Shown piece by piece: positions 1 to 5,910 of a stretch of 8,853 nt of DNA. The stretch's first letter is position 1. The number at the start of each line of letters is the position of its first letter. This DNA is from JBHEMT01 sp046262435 (GTDB lineage Bacteria; Chloroflexota; Dormibacteria; Aeolococcales; Aeolococcaceae): assembly GCA_046262435.1 (NCBI GenBank), contig JBHEMT010000059.1, forward strand, positions 1-8,853, given 5' to 3'. A program made the position numbers and the translations under genes. Under the pieces are notes generated by a model. It saw only the letters and a list, made by a program, of their open reading frames with translations. It made no database searches and had not been told where the DNA came from.

Positions 1-386
1 TCTCGCTCGAGCCGCCGCTCAGCTATCGCGGCGTCAGCTCACCGCACTTCCACACCGGCCTCGACATCGGTGCCGCGGCCAACACCCCGGTGCGCGCCGC
101 CGCCGATGGGGTGGTCATCCTGGCCACGGCCAGCGTGGACGGTGCGGGGCGGCTGGTCGGCTACGGCAACCACGTCGTCATCGCCCACCCCGACGGCCTT
201 GTCACCCTCTACGGACACCTCAACAGCCTCACCGTCCAAGCCGGCGACATCGTCCGGCAGGGCCAGGTGATCGGACTCGAGGGCTCCACCGGGTGGTCCA
301 CCGGCCCGCATCTCCACTTCGAGGTGCGCCGGGGCACCGACTTCCTCGACCCGCGGTCCTTCCTCGGCAAGCAACTCCCGGCTTAG
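1..386 (+). CDS. M23-family zinc metalloendopeptidase, C-terminal catalytic domain (5' end outside window)
   Basis: The reading frame is open from base 3 to the TAG at 384-386 and gives 127 residues with no start in the window. The fragment holds a complete LytM/M23 core. The HxxxD element HTGLDIG supplies His17 and Asp21 as zinc ligands. The GHLN segment carries His72. The HxH element GPHLHFEVR carries His103 and His105, with His105 the third ligand and His72/His103 the expected catalytic pair. The domain ends about 20 residues after HxH, as is usual for M23. Members cut peptide crosslinks in peptidoglycan or act in cell-wall remodelling outside the membrane; the missing N-terminus probably carries a signal peptide and binding or coiled-coil regions. 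The true start lies to the left: the in-frame GTG at 90 would remove His17 and Asp21, so it is not a plausible start. Family is certain; substrate is unknown. Confidence 0.93.
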   Translation, partial: SLEPPLSYRGVSSPHFHTGLDIGAAANTPVRAAADGVVILATASVDGAGRLVGYGNHVVIAHPDGLVTLYGHLNSLTVQAGDIVRQGQVIGLEGSTGWSTGPHLHFEVRRGTDFLDPRSFLGKQLPA

Positions 387-429
387 GGTCCGCCGACTGC
401 GGCCAGTCCATCATCAAGACGTCGAAAAA

Positions 430-459
430 CGGCCGCCCGGCACGAGTACCGGGCGGCCG
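430..459 (-). terminator. Intrinsic terminator, probably of the minus-strand chaplin-like gene
   Basis: A perfect 11-bp GC-rich inverted repeat (CGGCCGCCCGG at 430-440, CCGGGCGGCCG at 449-459) closes an 8-base loop. On the minus strand the stem is followed directly by GTTTTTCG, a short U-tract as in rho-independent terminators. It lies 57 nt past the stop of the minus gene and 44 nt past the stop of the plus-strand peptidase. On the plus strand there is no T-run after the stem, so it may stop plus-strand transcripts less well. Its place between two convergent genes fits a shared terminator. Confidence 0.8.
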
Positions 460-515
460 CCAGTTATCGATCCGCTTTGACGCGAGCTGGGTGCACCTGC
501 CGCGCCGATGTCGCC

Positions 516-815
516 TTACGGGGTAACGGTGACGGTCGTGCCCTGGGACGGGTTGCTCGTGCACGAAAACCCGCCGGGTGCGGTGATGCCAGTGCTCAGC
601 ACCGCGACGGTGACACCGCAGATGTTCGCGGCGGCTTGGATCGGCACCGTCACGGTCACGGTGTTGTTGTTGAGCACGTTGTTGTTGGCGATGGTCACGT
701 TCACCAGGCCGCCCGTGACGACGGGGCCCTGCGCTGACGCGATCAATGGTGTTGTTGCCACCGCGCAACCCGATACGAGAAAGCCAGCGGTCGCAAGTCG
801 AATCGATCGAATCAT
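516..815 (-). CDS. Small exported chaplin-like surface protein
   Basis: The product is 99 residues. ATG at 815 was chosen because a strong GGAGG lies 7 nt upstream and the protein then begins with a classic export signal: MIRSIR n-region, hydrophobic stretch to about residue 26, and a likely signal peptidase I site at ASA-Q (26-29). An LVSGC sequence (13-17) also fits a lipobox, so lipoprotein processing at Cys17 is an alternative. The mature part is poor in charged residues and rich in Val, Thr, Asn and Gly, with NNNVLNNN at 44-51 and alternating TVTVTV (52-57), a beta/amyloid-prone composition. Cys66 and Cys85 enclose 18 residues in the context VPIQAAANICGVTVAVL, resembling the chaplin pattern (VPVN-x-CGN-V-VVG, second Cys about 17 residues on). 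Chaplins coat Streptomyces aerial structures and self-assemble into amyloid. The match is by eye: chaplin-like is likely, true chaplin function is inference. Confidence 0.7.
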   Translation of the reverse strand: MIRSIRLATAGFLVSGCAVATTPLIASAQGPVVTGGLVNVTIANNNVLNNNTVTVTVPIQAAANICGVTVAVLSTGITAPGGFSCTSNPSQGTTVTVTP

Positions 816-822
816 GGGTTTA

Positions 823-827
823 CCTCC
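823..827 (-). promoter_or_regulatory. Shine-Dalgarno site that fixes the start of the chaplin-like gene
   Basis: The minus strand reads GGAGG with T following, 7 nt before the ATG at 815. It is the clearest ribosome binding site in the window. It argues against the longer in-frame start at 887, which would add 24 residues ahead of the signal peptide. Confidence 0.85.
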
Positions 828-836
828 ATGTCGGTT

Positions 837-861
837 GACGAATCGTAGGTAGTGAACGTTC
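837..861 (-). promoter_or_regulatory. Possible ECF-sigma-type promoter of the chaplin-like gene
   Basis: On the minus strand GAAC (861-858) and CGTC (840-837) are separated by 17 nt, which resembles the GGAAC / CGTC-type boxes of ECF sigma factors. A start about 7 nt downstream would give a short leader containing only the GGAGG site and the ATG. In Streptomyces, chaplin and rodlin genes depend on the ECF sigma factor BldN, which makes this arrangement suggestive. The boxes are short and this is inference. A perfect TTGACA (880-875 on the minus strand) lies further up but has no good -10 box at 16-18 nt. Confidence 0.35.
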
Positions 862-874
862 GTGGTACCCAGAA

Positions 875-944
875 TGTCAAATCTCATGACATATCTAATG
901 GTAGATAAACTGACATTGATATCAACGTCAATGACCGGCGGTCA
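875..944. promoter_or_regulatory. Array of four back-to-back inverted repeats (candidate operator region)
   Basis: Four dyads follow each other: TGTCA-n7-TGACA (875-891), TATCTA-n4-TAGATA (892-907), the near-perfect 20-bp palindrome TGACATTGATATCAACGTCA (911-930, one mismatched pair) and TGACC-ggc-GGTCA (932-944). The half-site TGAC/GTCA recurs in three of the four. Position 60 to 130 bp upstream of the chaplin-like start, on its promoter side, suggests binding by one or more dimeric regulators. No plus-strand gene begins nearby, so the target is most likely the minus-strand small gene. The symmetry is seen directly; the regulator is unknown. Confidence 0.6.
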
Positions 945-967
945 CACGGGCTGCTCCGCTGACACAT

Positions 968-981
968 CACGCGTACGCGTG
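968..981. promoter_or_regulatory. Perfect 14-bp palindrome CACGCGTACGCGTG
   Basis: The palindrome is perfect over all 14 bases and is itself built from two ACGCGT units. TGACAC at 960-965 and GTGTCC at 979-984 form a further imperfect dyad around it, continuing the TGAC half-site theme of the neighbouring array. It could be an additional operator. It has no T-run on either side, so a terminator role is unlikely. Confidence 0.4.
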
Positions 982-1049
982 TCCTTCACACCCTGTCCCC
1001 CTTCCAAGTGCGGTGGTCCGCGCGCTCCGTAACTCCGCCTTGGGCAGAA

Positions 1050-1078
1050 CGACGGCTGAAGATCGTGTCTGTCCGTCG
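1050..1078 (-). terminator. Weak hairpin downstream of the ABC operon
   Basis: CGACGG (1050-1055) and CCGTCG (1073-1078) can pair around a 17-base loop about 40 nt past the permease stop. There is no U-tract after it on the minus strand, so a role in ending the operon transcript is only possible. No better hairpin with a T-run was seen between 945 and 1118. Confidence 0.2.
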
Positions 1079-1118
1079 ACCGCCGCTTCGGCCCACGGGC
1101 TTCGCGTCGGGCCCGGCG

Positions 1119-3674
1119 TCAGTCCATCGCCAAGGCGTCGAGCAGGCGCAGCCTCGACGCTCGCAGCGCGGGGAAGATCGCCGCCACGATGCCGGCAGCG
1201 AAGCCGAACACCGCGGTGAGCACCACCTGGCCCCACGACACGGCCAGGCTGGTCACTCCCTGGTCACGCAGCGCGTGCACTACCGCGGCACCGAGGGCGA
1301 TGCCGATCACGATGCCCAGCACTGAGCCGATCAGCGCGATGGTGACTGCTTCCCAGCGCACCATTGAGCGCGTCTGCCCTCGAGTCAGGCCAAGCGCACG
1401 GAGCAGGCCCAGCTCGCGGGTGCGCTCGATCACCGAGAGCGCAAGTGTGTTGACGATGCCGAGCACGGCGATCACCAGCGAGAGGAAGAGCAGTCCGTAG
1501 ATCAGTCCCAGCAGCGAGTTCAGTCTCCCCTCCTGCTGCTTGACGAACTGGTCGCGGTCCCGGGCCTGCAGAGTGGGATATGCGGTGAGATCACCGGTGA
1601 CCGCGCGCCGGGTGTCCTCAAGCGACTGCCCCGCCACACCGTTGACCAGGACTGTCTGGTCGCGCTGCAGCTGGTAGTGCTGCTCGTAGAGCGCCAGAGT
1701 GAACACGTAGTCGCCGAGAAAGCCATTGACCCGATAGGTGGCGGCAACTCCGAGGGTGACCGTCGCTCCGTCCTGCATTTGCACCGGAACTGCTGAGCCC
1801 ACCCTCCAACCGTGCGACGACGCCGCGGCTTCACTGACCAGGATGGTGCTGTCGCGCAGCTTGCCGGGATCACCGGCTGTTGCGTCAATGCCGACGGTGG
1901 CCGCGCGGTTGCGCGGGTCGAGGGCAAGAATGTCCTCACCACTTCCGGCGATCCGGGCCCTGCTGAAGCGCAGCTCCTCCACGTCGCGGAGCCGCCTGTC
2001 GTGACGCAGCGCGGTGGCCACGCCGGGACTGAACCCGCGGCTACCGCCCCCCTGCTGCTTGGGGCCGATCTGGAGGTCGGCCTTCTGGCTCGAGCCCACC
2101 TGGTCCGCCAGCGACGCCCGAAAGGACGCGGATAGCACCGAGATGCCCGACACCAGGGCCAGGCCGACCATGAGCGCCGCGGCGGTCGAGGCGGTCCGGC
2201 GCGGGCTGCGCTGCGCGTTCTCGCGCGCCAGGCGCCCCGGCACGCCGCGGAGTCGCGCCGCCGGCCAGCCGATCGCGCCGGCGAGTGGCCGCACAATCAA
2301 GGGCGCCAGGATGGCCACGCCCACGAAGGCGAGCAGGACCCCTACCCCGAGCTCCAGCAGGCGGTTGCTGCCCGAGCCGAAGAGCCCAAGAGCGATCAGC
2401 GCCAGTCCCGCGGTCAGCACCACCGCGCCCACCGCGACGCGCCGCCCGGTCACCGGCTGCGCCTCGGGAATCGCGTCCCGCATCGCCGCCACGGGCGACA
2501 CGCGGGTCGCCCGGCGAGCCGGCAGGATTGCCGACACCACGGTCACCGCCGTGCCGAGAACTGTCCCGATCAGCACCGTGCGTGGCCGCACCACCAAGCC
2601 GTCGCTGGGCAGGTCCACCCCGACGGCGCGGAGCAGGGCATTGAGCCCCTGGGCCAGGAGAATCCCGGCGGCACAGCCGACCGCCGACGCCAGCAGCCCG
2701 GTGATCAGTGCCTCGGTCAGCACCGACGCCAGCACCTGGCGGCGGGTGGCTCCCAGCGCTCGCAGGAGCGCGAACTCTCGTGACCGCTGCACCACCAGGA
2801 TGGAGAAGGTGTTGACGATGATGAAGCACCCGACAAAGAGCGCGATGACGGCGAAGACCAGCAGGAACGTCCCGAAGAACCCCAATGCCTTCTCGATCTG
2901 CTGCGATGCCGCGCGGGCGGCGTCCGCGCCCGTCGTTGCCACCGCCTGCCCGTGCAGCGCTGCGTTGATCCGGTCGCGCAGAGCCGTGTCGATCACCCTC
3001 GGCCTCGACTGCACATCGATCAGGTCGTACTGACCGTTGGCGTCGAGCAGCTGCTGCGCCACCGGCGTCTCGAAGGCGGCGAAGGTGGCTCCGCCGGTGG
3101 AACCGCTTCCGCCGCCGCCGAGGCTGAACCTCCCCGACACCGTGAAGGTGCGCACCGCACCGCCGGCGAGAACCACGTCCACGCGGTCCCCCTCGCGAAC
3201 CTTTGCCTTCGCCGCCACTCCCAGATCCAGGGCCACCTCCCCTATCCCGCGAGGAGCCCGTCCCGACCTCAGGTGGTAGGGCGTCAGTGCTTCGTTGGTG
3301 ACCCAGTTGATCCCGAAGCCCGGAGCCCCTGTGCCCACCGGCTGGCGCTTCGCGTCCAGCACTGTCGCGTCACGCTGCACCCTCCCCTGCGCGTCGGCAA
3401 CGCCCTCGACCCCGCGAACTAGGTCGAGGGTGGCCTGACCCAGGCGCGCGCGCGGCGCATCACCGCGGTCGCTCCCAACCGCCAGCGGCTTGCCCTGAAC
3501 CGACACCGCCACGCCCGCGTTGGCATTGGCAAAGATGTGGTCGAAGGTTGCGTTGAGCGTGTCGGTGATCACGTAGGTGCCGCTGACGAAGGCGACGCCG
3601 AGCACCACTGCGATCGCGGTCAGCGCCAGGCGCAGCTTGTGGCCGAGCAGGCTGCGCAGGGTGGCCTTGAGCAT
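1119..3674 (-). CDS. ABC transporter permease, FtsX/MacB family, ten predicted membrane helices
   Basis: The 851-residue product has the duplicated layout of large FtsX-type permeases. Helix 1 (15-38) is followed by a large extracytoplasmic domain (about 39-265), then three helices near 266-294, 318-345 and 367-385. Two further helices (413-433, 440-465) join to a second half with a helix at 493-518, another outer domain (519-720) and three helices (721-747, 775-800, 815-838). Each half carries the cytoplasmic coupling sequence typical of FtsX domains: QRSREFALLRALGATRRQ (296-313) and ERTRELGLLRALGLTRGQ (750-767). A Gly/Ser-rich linker (186-195) interrupts the first outer domain. Such permeases pair with a LolD-like ATPase and move or extract lipids, peptides or lipoproteins by mechanotransmission instead of classic import. 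The gene begins 10 nt after the ATPase stop with no clear ribosome binding site, implying translational coupling. Substrate is unknown. Confidence 0.93.
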   Translation of the reverse strand: MLKATLRSLLGHKLRLALTAIAVVLGVAFVSGTYVITDTLNATFDHIFANANAGVAVSVQGKPLAVGSDRGDAPRARLGQATLDLVRGVEGVADAQGRVQRDATVLDAKRQPVGTGAPGFGINWVTNEALTPYHLRSGRAPRGIGEVALDLGVAAKAKVREGDRVDVVLAGGAVRTFTVSGRFSLGGGGSGSTGGATFAAFETPVAQQLLDANGQYDLIDVQSRPRVIDTALRDRINAALHGQAVATTGADAARAASQQIEKALGFFGTFLLVFAVIALFVGCFIIVNTFSILVVQRSREFALLRALGATRRQVLASVLTEALITGLLASAVGCAAGILLAQGLNALLRAVGVDLPSDGLVVRPRTVLIGTVLGTAVTVVSAILPARRATRVSPVAAMRDAIPEAQPVTGRRVAVGAVVLTAGLALIALGLFGSGSNRLLELGVGVLLAFVGVAILAPLIVRPLAGAIGWPAARLRGVPGRLARENAQRSPRRTASTAAALMVGLALVSGISVLSASFRASLADQVGSSQKADLQIGPKQQGGGSRGFSPGVATALRHDRRLRDVEELRFSRARIAGSGEDILALDPRNRAATVGIDATAGDPGKLRDSTILVSEAAASSHGWRVGSAVPVQMQDGATVTLGVAATYRVNGFLGDYVFTLALYEQHYQLQRDQTVLVNGVAGQSLEDTRRAVTGDLTAYPTLQARDRDQFVKQQEGRLNSLLGLIYGLLFLSLVIAVLGIVNTLALSVIERTRELGLLRALGLTRGQTRSMVRWEAVTIALIGSVLGIVIGIALGAAVVHALRDQGVTSLAVSWGQVVLTAVFGFAAGIVAAIFPALRASRLRLLDALAMD

Positions 3675-3684
3675 GCGCCGGGGC

Positions 3685-4446
3685 TCAGCTGCCCAGGTGG
3701 CGCATCAGGTCGAGGATGCGGTCAACGGTGGGGTCGGCCATCTCCTCGACCACCCGGCCGTCCGCGAGAAAGAGGATGCGATCTGCGTACGAGGCGGAGA
3801 TGGGATCGTGGGTGACCATGACGATCGTCTGTCCCTGGTCGCGCACCGCCCGCTGCAGGAAGCCGAGCAGCTCGCCGCCCGCGCGCGAGTCGAGATTACC
3901 GGTGGGCTCGTCCGCGAAAACGATCTCCGGCCGGCTCACCAGCGCGCGGGCCGCGGCCACGCGCTGCTGCTGGCCACCGGACAGCTCAGACGGACGGTGA
4001 TGCAGCCGGTCGCCGAGGCCGATGGTCTCGATGACCTGGGCCATCCACTCAGCGTCCGGACGCCGCCCCGCGATCGACAGCGGCAGCACGATGTTGTCCC
4101 CGGTGCTGAGGGTGGGCACCAGGTTGAACGACTGGAAGATGAACCCCACCTTGTCGCGGCGGAGCAGGGTCAGCTGCTTCTCGCTGAGGCGGTTGAGCTC
4201 GACGTCGCCGATGAAGACAGAACCGGAGGTCAGCCCGTCGAGGCCGGCCGCGCACTGCAGCAGCGTCGACTTCCCTGAGCCCGAGGGACCCATGATCGCG
4301 GTGAAGCGTCCCCTTGGGAAGTCGACCGACACCCGGTCGAGGGCCCGGACCACGGTATCCCCGGTGCCGTACGTCTTGACTGCGTCGACGGTACGAGCCG
4401 CCGCCACGGCAGCGGGCCGCGGCCCCGCGGGCGATGATGCAGTCAC
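3685..4446 (-). CDS. ABC transporter ATP-binding protein, MacB/LolD type
   Basis: From GTG 4446 the protein has 253 residues, a usual size for this family. Motifs are all present: Walker A GPSGSGKST (53-61), Q-loop FIFQSFN (Gln105), signature LSGGQQQRVA (155-164), Walker B EIVFADEPTG (174-183), D-loop NLDS (184-187) and switch His in VTHD (His213). The DEPTGNLD stretch and overall layout are typical of the LolD/MacB/FtsE subfamily. The frame stays open upstream to 4713, but that extension is Pro/Gly-rich, has no family features and would overlap the divergent lipase gene. GTG 4446 is preceded by GGGGGAG, so it was preferred, although the 3-nt gap is short. ATP hydrolysis at the inner membrane face would drive the permease encoded next. 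No periplasmic adaptor gene lies nearby. Confidence 0.95.
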   Translation of the reverse strand: MTASSPAGPRPAAVAAARTVDAVKTYGTGDTVVRALDRVSVDFPRGRFTAIMGPSGSGKSTLLQCAAGLDGLTSGSVFIGDVELNRLSEKQLTLLRRDKVGFIFQSFNLVPTLSTGDNIVLPLSIAGRRPDAEWMAQVIETIGLGDRLHHRPSELSGGQQQRVAAARALVSRPEIVFADEPTGNLDSRAGGELLGFLQRAVRDQGQTIVMVTHDPISASYADRILFLADGRVVEEMADPTVDRILDLMRHLGS

Positions 4447-4477
4447 TGTCTCCCCCGCGCTTGTCTGGTCCGCCGCT

Positions 4478-4489
4478 GGCGCCGGCGCC
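4478..4489. promoter_or_regulatory. 12-bp palindrome GGCGCCGGCGCC in the leader of the ABC operon
   Basis: A perfect 12-bp palindrome lies 32 nt before the ATPase start, between that start and the possible -10 element. It could be an operator, but GC-only palindromes arise easily in DNA of this composition. Confidence 0.25.
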
Positions 4490-4508
4490 CCCAATTTCGG
4501 CGCGGCAA

Positions 4509-4514
4509 AGTGTA
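4509..4514 (-). promoter_or_regulatory. Possible -10 element (TACACT) of the ABC operon
   Basis: TACACT on the minus strand fits the TANNNT -10 consensus of high-GC bacteria and would give a leader of roughly 55 nt. The identical hexamer serves as the proposed -10 of the divergent lipase gene. No recognisable -35 box was found at 16-18 nt upstream. Confidence 0.25.
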
Positions 4515-4594
4515 GATGCGCACCGTCCCCGCCCCCGCACTGCTCAAGCACCGCTGCGCCCGCCGGTATGACGTACGGATCGACTTCCGTCGAA

Positions 4595-4600
4595 TACACT
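4595..4600 (+). promoter_or_regulatory. Proposed -10 element (TACACT) for a leaderless lipase transcript
   Basis: TACACT ends 6 nt before the ATG at 4607, which places the expected transcription start at or next to the A of the start codon. There is no Shine-Dalgarno sequence before this ATG, as expected for a leaderless message. No clear -35 box was seen. Confidence 0.45.
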
Positions 4601-4606
4601 CGGCAC

Positions 4607-5878
4607 ATGCGAGCCATCCGCGGCGGCAGGGAGCGGCGCCCAGCCGTCCCCAAGGACCCAACCGGCGGAAAGCGCGCGCTGGTGCTCTGCGGTGGCGGCA
4701 TCACCGGCCTCACCTACGAGATCGGCGCCCTGCGCGCCCTCGACGACATCCTCGTCGGGGTCAGCGTGAACGACTTCGACATGTACGTCGGTACCAGCGC
4801 GGGGTCGATGGTCGGCGCGCTGCTCGCCAACGGCATCACCCCCACCGAACTGGCCCTTGGCCTCCAGGGCAGCAACGCCAAACTGGCCCCGCCTGGACGC
4901 TGGACCATCTACAGCCCCAACCTGAGCGAGGTTGGAAGCCGGGCCATGCGCCTGCCCGGACTGCTCCGCGAGATGGCGTGGGAGATCGCCCGCCACCCCG
5001 CCAAGATCCCCAATACCGACGTTGTCGCCATGCTCGCCCCGCTGCTGCCCAGCGGACTCTTCGACTCCGGCCGCCTGATCAACTACTTCCACCGCGTCCT
5101 GGCGGAGGAGGGCATCGCCGACGACTTCCGCAAGCTCGACCGCGAGCTCTACCTGGTCGCCTGCGCACTGGACAGTGGTCAGCGCACCGTGTTCAGCGCC
5201 CGGCGCAACGGTCATGTCCCGATCAGCCGCGCCGCCGCCGCCAGCAGCGCCGTGCCGATGCTCTTCAAACCGGTGCGCATCGATGGCATCGACTATGTCG
5301 ATGGCGGCATCAAGGGCAACTCGGCAATCGACGTCGCCGTCGACAACGGCGCCACCCTGATCGTGGTCATCAACCCGGTGGTGCCGGTGGACGCACGCGA
5401 CCTGCAGATGCCGCAGCATGCCCGCCAGCAGGGCGGTGGCAGCGCCGGTGTGCGGATCGCCGACCTGGGCATGAAGGGGATCTACAACCAGGTCTTCCGC
5501 GGCATGCTCCACGACGGCATCCTCGATCACATTCGCCTGGTACGCGCCCGCAAGCCGGACGTCGACATCCTGCTCATCGAGCCCCGTCCCGACGACGAGA
5601 AGATGTTCTTCCACGAGCTGATGTCCTTCTCAGCGCGCCTGATGGTCATGCAGCACGGGTACGAGTCCGTCTCCAACGGCCTCTACGACACCTGGGGCTA
5701 CCTGCGCCGCATCCTCCCCAAACACGGGGTCCACATCACCCGGCGCAACATCGACCGCAAGCCGGTGCAGATCCCCATCGAGAGCTTCGACCAGCCCAAC
5801 CTGCTCAGGCGCCTGCTGCGACAGACGGTCTTTGACCGCCGGCCCCGCGTCTCAGTCGTCGACGACGAGGCCGTCTGA
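4607..5878 (+). CDS. Patatin-like phospholipase / serine acyl hydrolase
   Basis: The 423-residue product carries the patatin catalytic elements. An oxyanion-hole Gly run, CGGGITG (28-33), sits at the end of the first strand. The nucleophile elbow is GTSAG (62-66, Ser64). The catalytic Asp lies in VDGG (Asp232). These make a Ser-Asp dyad that cleaves acyl esters of phospholipids or neutral lipids. The canonical Arg/Lys of the GGGxR/KG motif is Thr32 here. After the patatin core (about 22-260) there is a 160-residue C-terminal extension rich in Arg and Lys, without a recognised domain. No signal peptide or membrane helix is seen, so the enzyme is probably cytosolic or peripherally membrane bound. 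ATG 4607 was chosen for its position after TACACT and because the patatin fold begins soon after; ATG 4568 in the same frame is an alternative adding 13 residues. The frame remains open further upstream but there it only mirrors the ABC ATPase. Confidence 0.9.
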   Translation: MRAIRGGRERRPAVPKDPTGGKRALVLCGGGITGLTYEIGALRALDDILVGVSVNDFDMYVGTSAGSMVGALLANGITPTELALGLQGSNAKLAPPGRWTIYSPNLSEVGSRAMRLPGLLREMAWEIARHPAKIPNTDVVAMLAPLLPSGLFDSGRLINYFHRVLAEEGIADDFRKLDRELYLVACALDSGQRTVFSARRNGHVPISRAAAASSAVPMLFKPVRIDGIDYVDGGIKGNSAIDVAVDNGATLIVVINPVVPVDARDLQMPQHARQQGGGSAGVRIADLGMKGIYNQVFRGMLHDGILDHIRLVRARKPDVDILLIEPRPDDEKMFFHELMSFSARLMVMQHGYESVSNGLYDTWGYLRRILPKHGVHITRRNIDRKPVQIPIESFDQPNLLRRLLRQTVFDRRPRVSVVDDEAV

Positions 5879-5910
5879 CCTAGACGCTGCGGGGGTAGCA
5901 CCTAGACGCT
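5879..5910. repeat. 10-bp direct repeat CCTAGACGCT at a convergent gene junction
   Basis: Identical copies lie at 5879-5888, directly after the lipase stop codon, and at 5901-5910, where the second copy encodes the last two residues and stop of the MntP gene on the minus strand. They are 12 bp apart. The first copy read on the minus strand would also end in Ser-Val-stop, so it may be a local duplication of the MntP gene end. No hairpin with a T-run is present. Confidence 0.7.

Larger units (their letters stand above)
816..1118. other. Intergenic region of 303 bp, AT-rich in its middle, with many inverted repeats
   Basis: No convincing gene is present. The stretch from about 871 to 930 is clearly more AT-rich than anything around it and holds most of the palindromes listed separately. 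From about 935 to 1118 the composition returns to GC-rich and contains another palindrome (968-981) and weak hairpins near the end of the ABC permease gene. The short open frames crossing this region start without ribosome binding sites and show no recognisable protein features. Confidence 0.75.

Noticed and set aside
816..887. Upstream extension of the chaplin-like protein to the start at 887
   Set aside because: It would place 24 residues before a clear signal peptide and ignore the strong GGAGG in front of 815.
967..1236. 89-residue minus-strand frame and the 103-105-residue plus-strand frames around the end of the permease gene
   Set aside because: They overlap the permease C-terminus, have no ribosome binding site and give low-complexity translations. 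The intergenic part shows no coding signature.
2014..3033. 339-residue open frame on the plus strand inside the ABC permease gene
   Set aside because: The sequence is Arg/Ser/Thr/Pro/Ala-rich without domain features, and the opposite strand carries a complete FtsX permease with helices and coupling motifs.
4447..4713. N-terminal extension of the ABC ATPase to 4713
   Set aside because: The extra 89 residues are Pro/Gly/Ala-rich, lack any family feature and run antisense into the lipase gene. A GTG with a purine-rich site at 4446 gives the normal family length.
4544..5614. 356-residue open frame on the minus strand, opposite the patatin-like gene
   Set aside because: It mirrors the codon bias of the lipase gene on the other strand, has a low-complexity Asp/Val/Gly/Ala/His-rich sequence with no recognisable motif, and would overlap a well-supported gene almost completely.
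4516..5835. 439-residue plus-strand frame overlapping the lipase in another phase
   Set aside because: The translation is almost wholly Arg, Pro, Gln, His and Gly, the usual out-of-frame reading of GC-rich DNA. The lipase frame carries the catalytic motifs.
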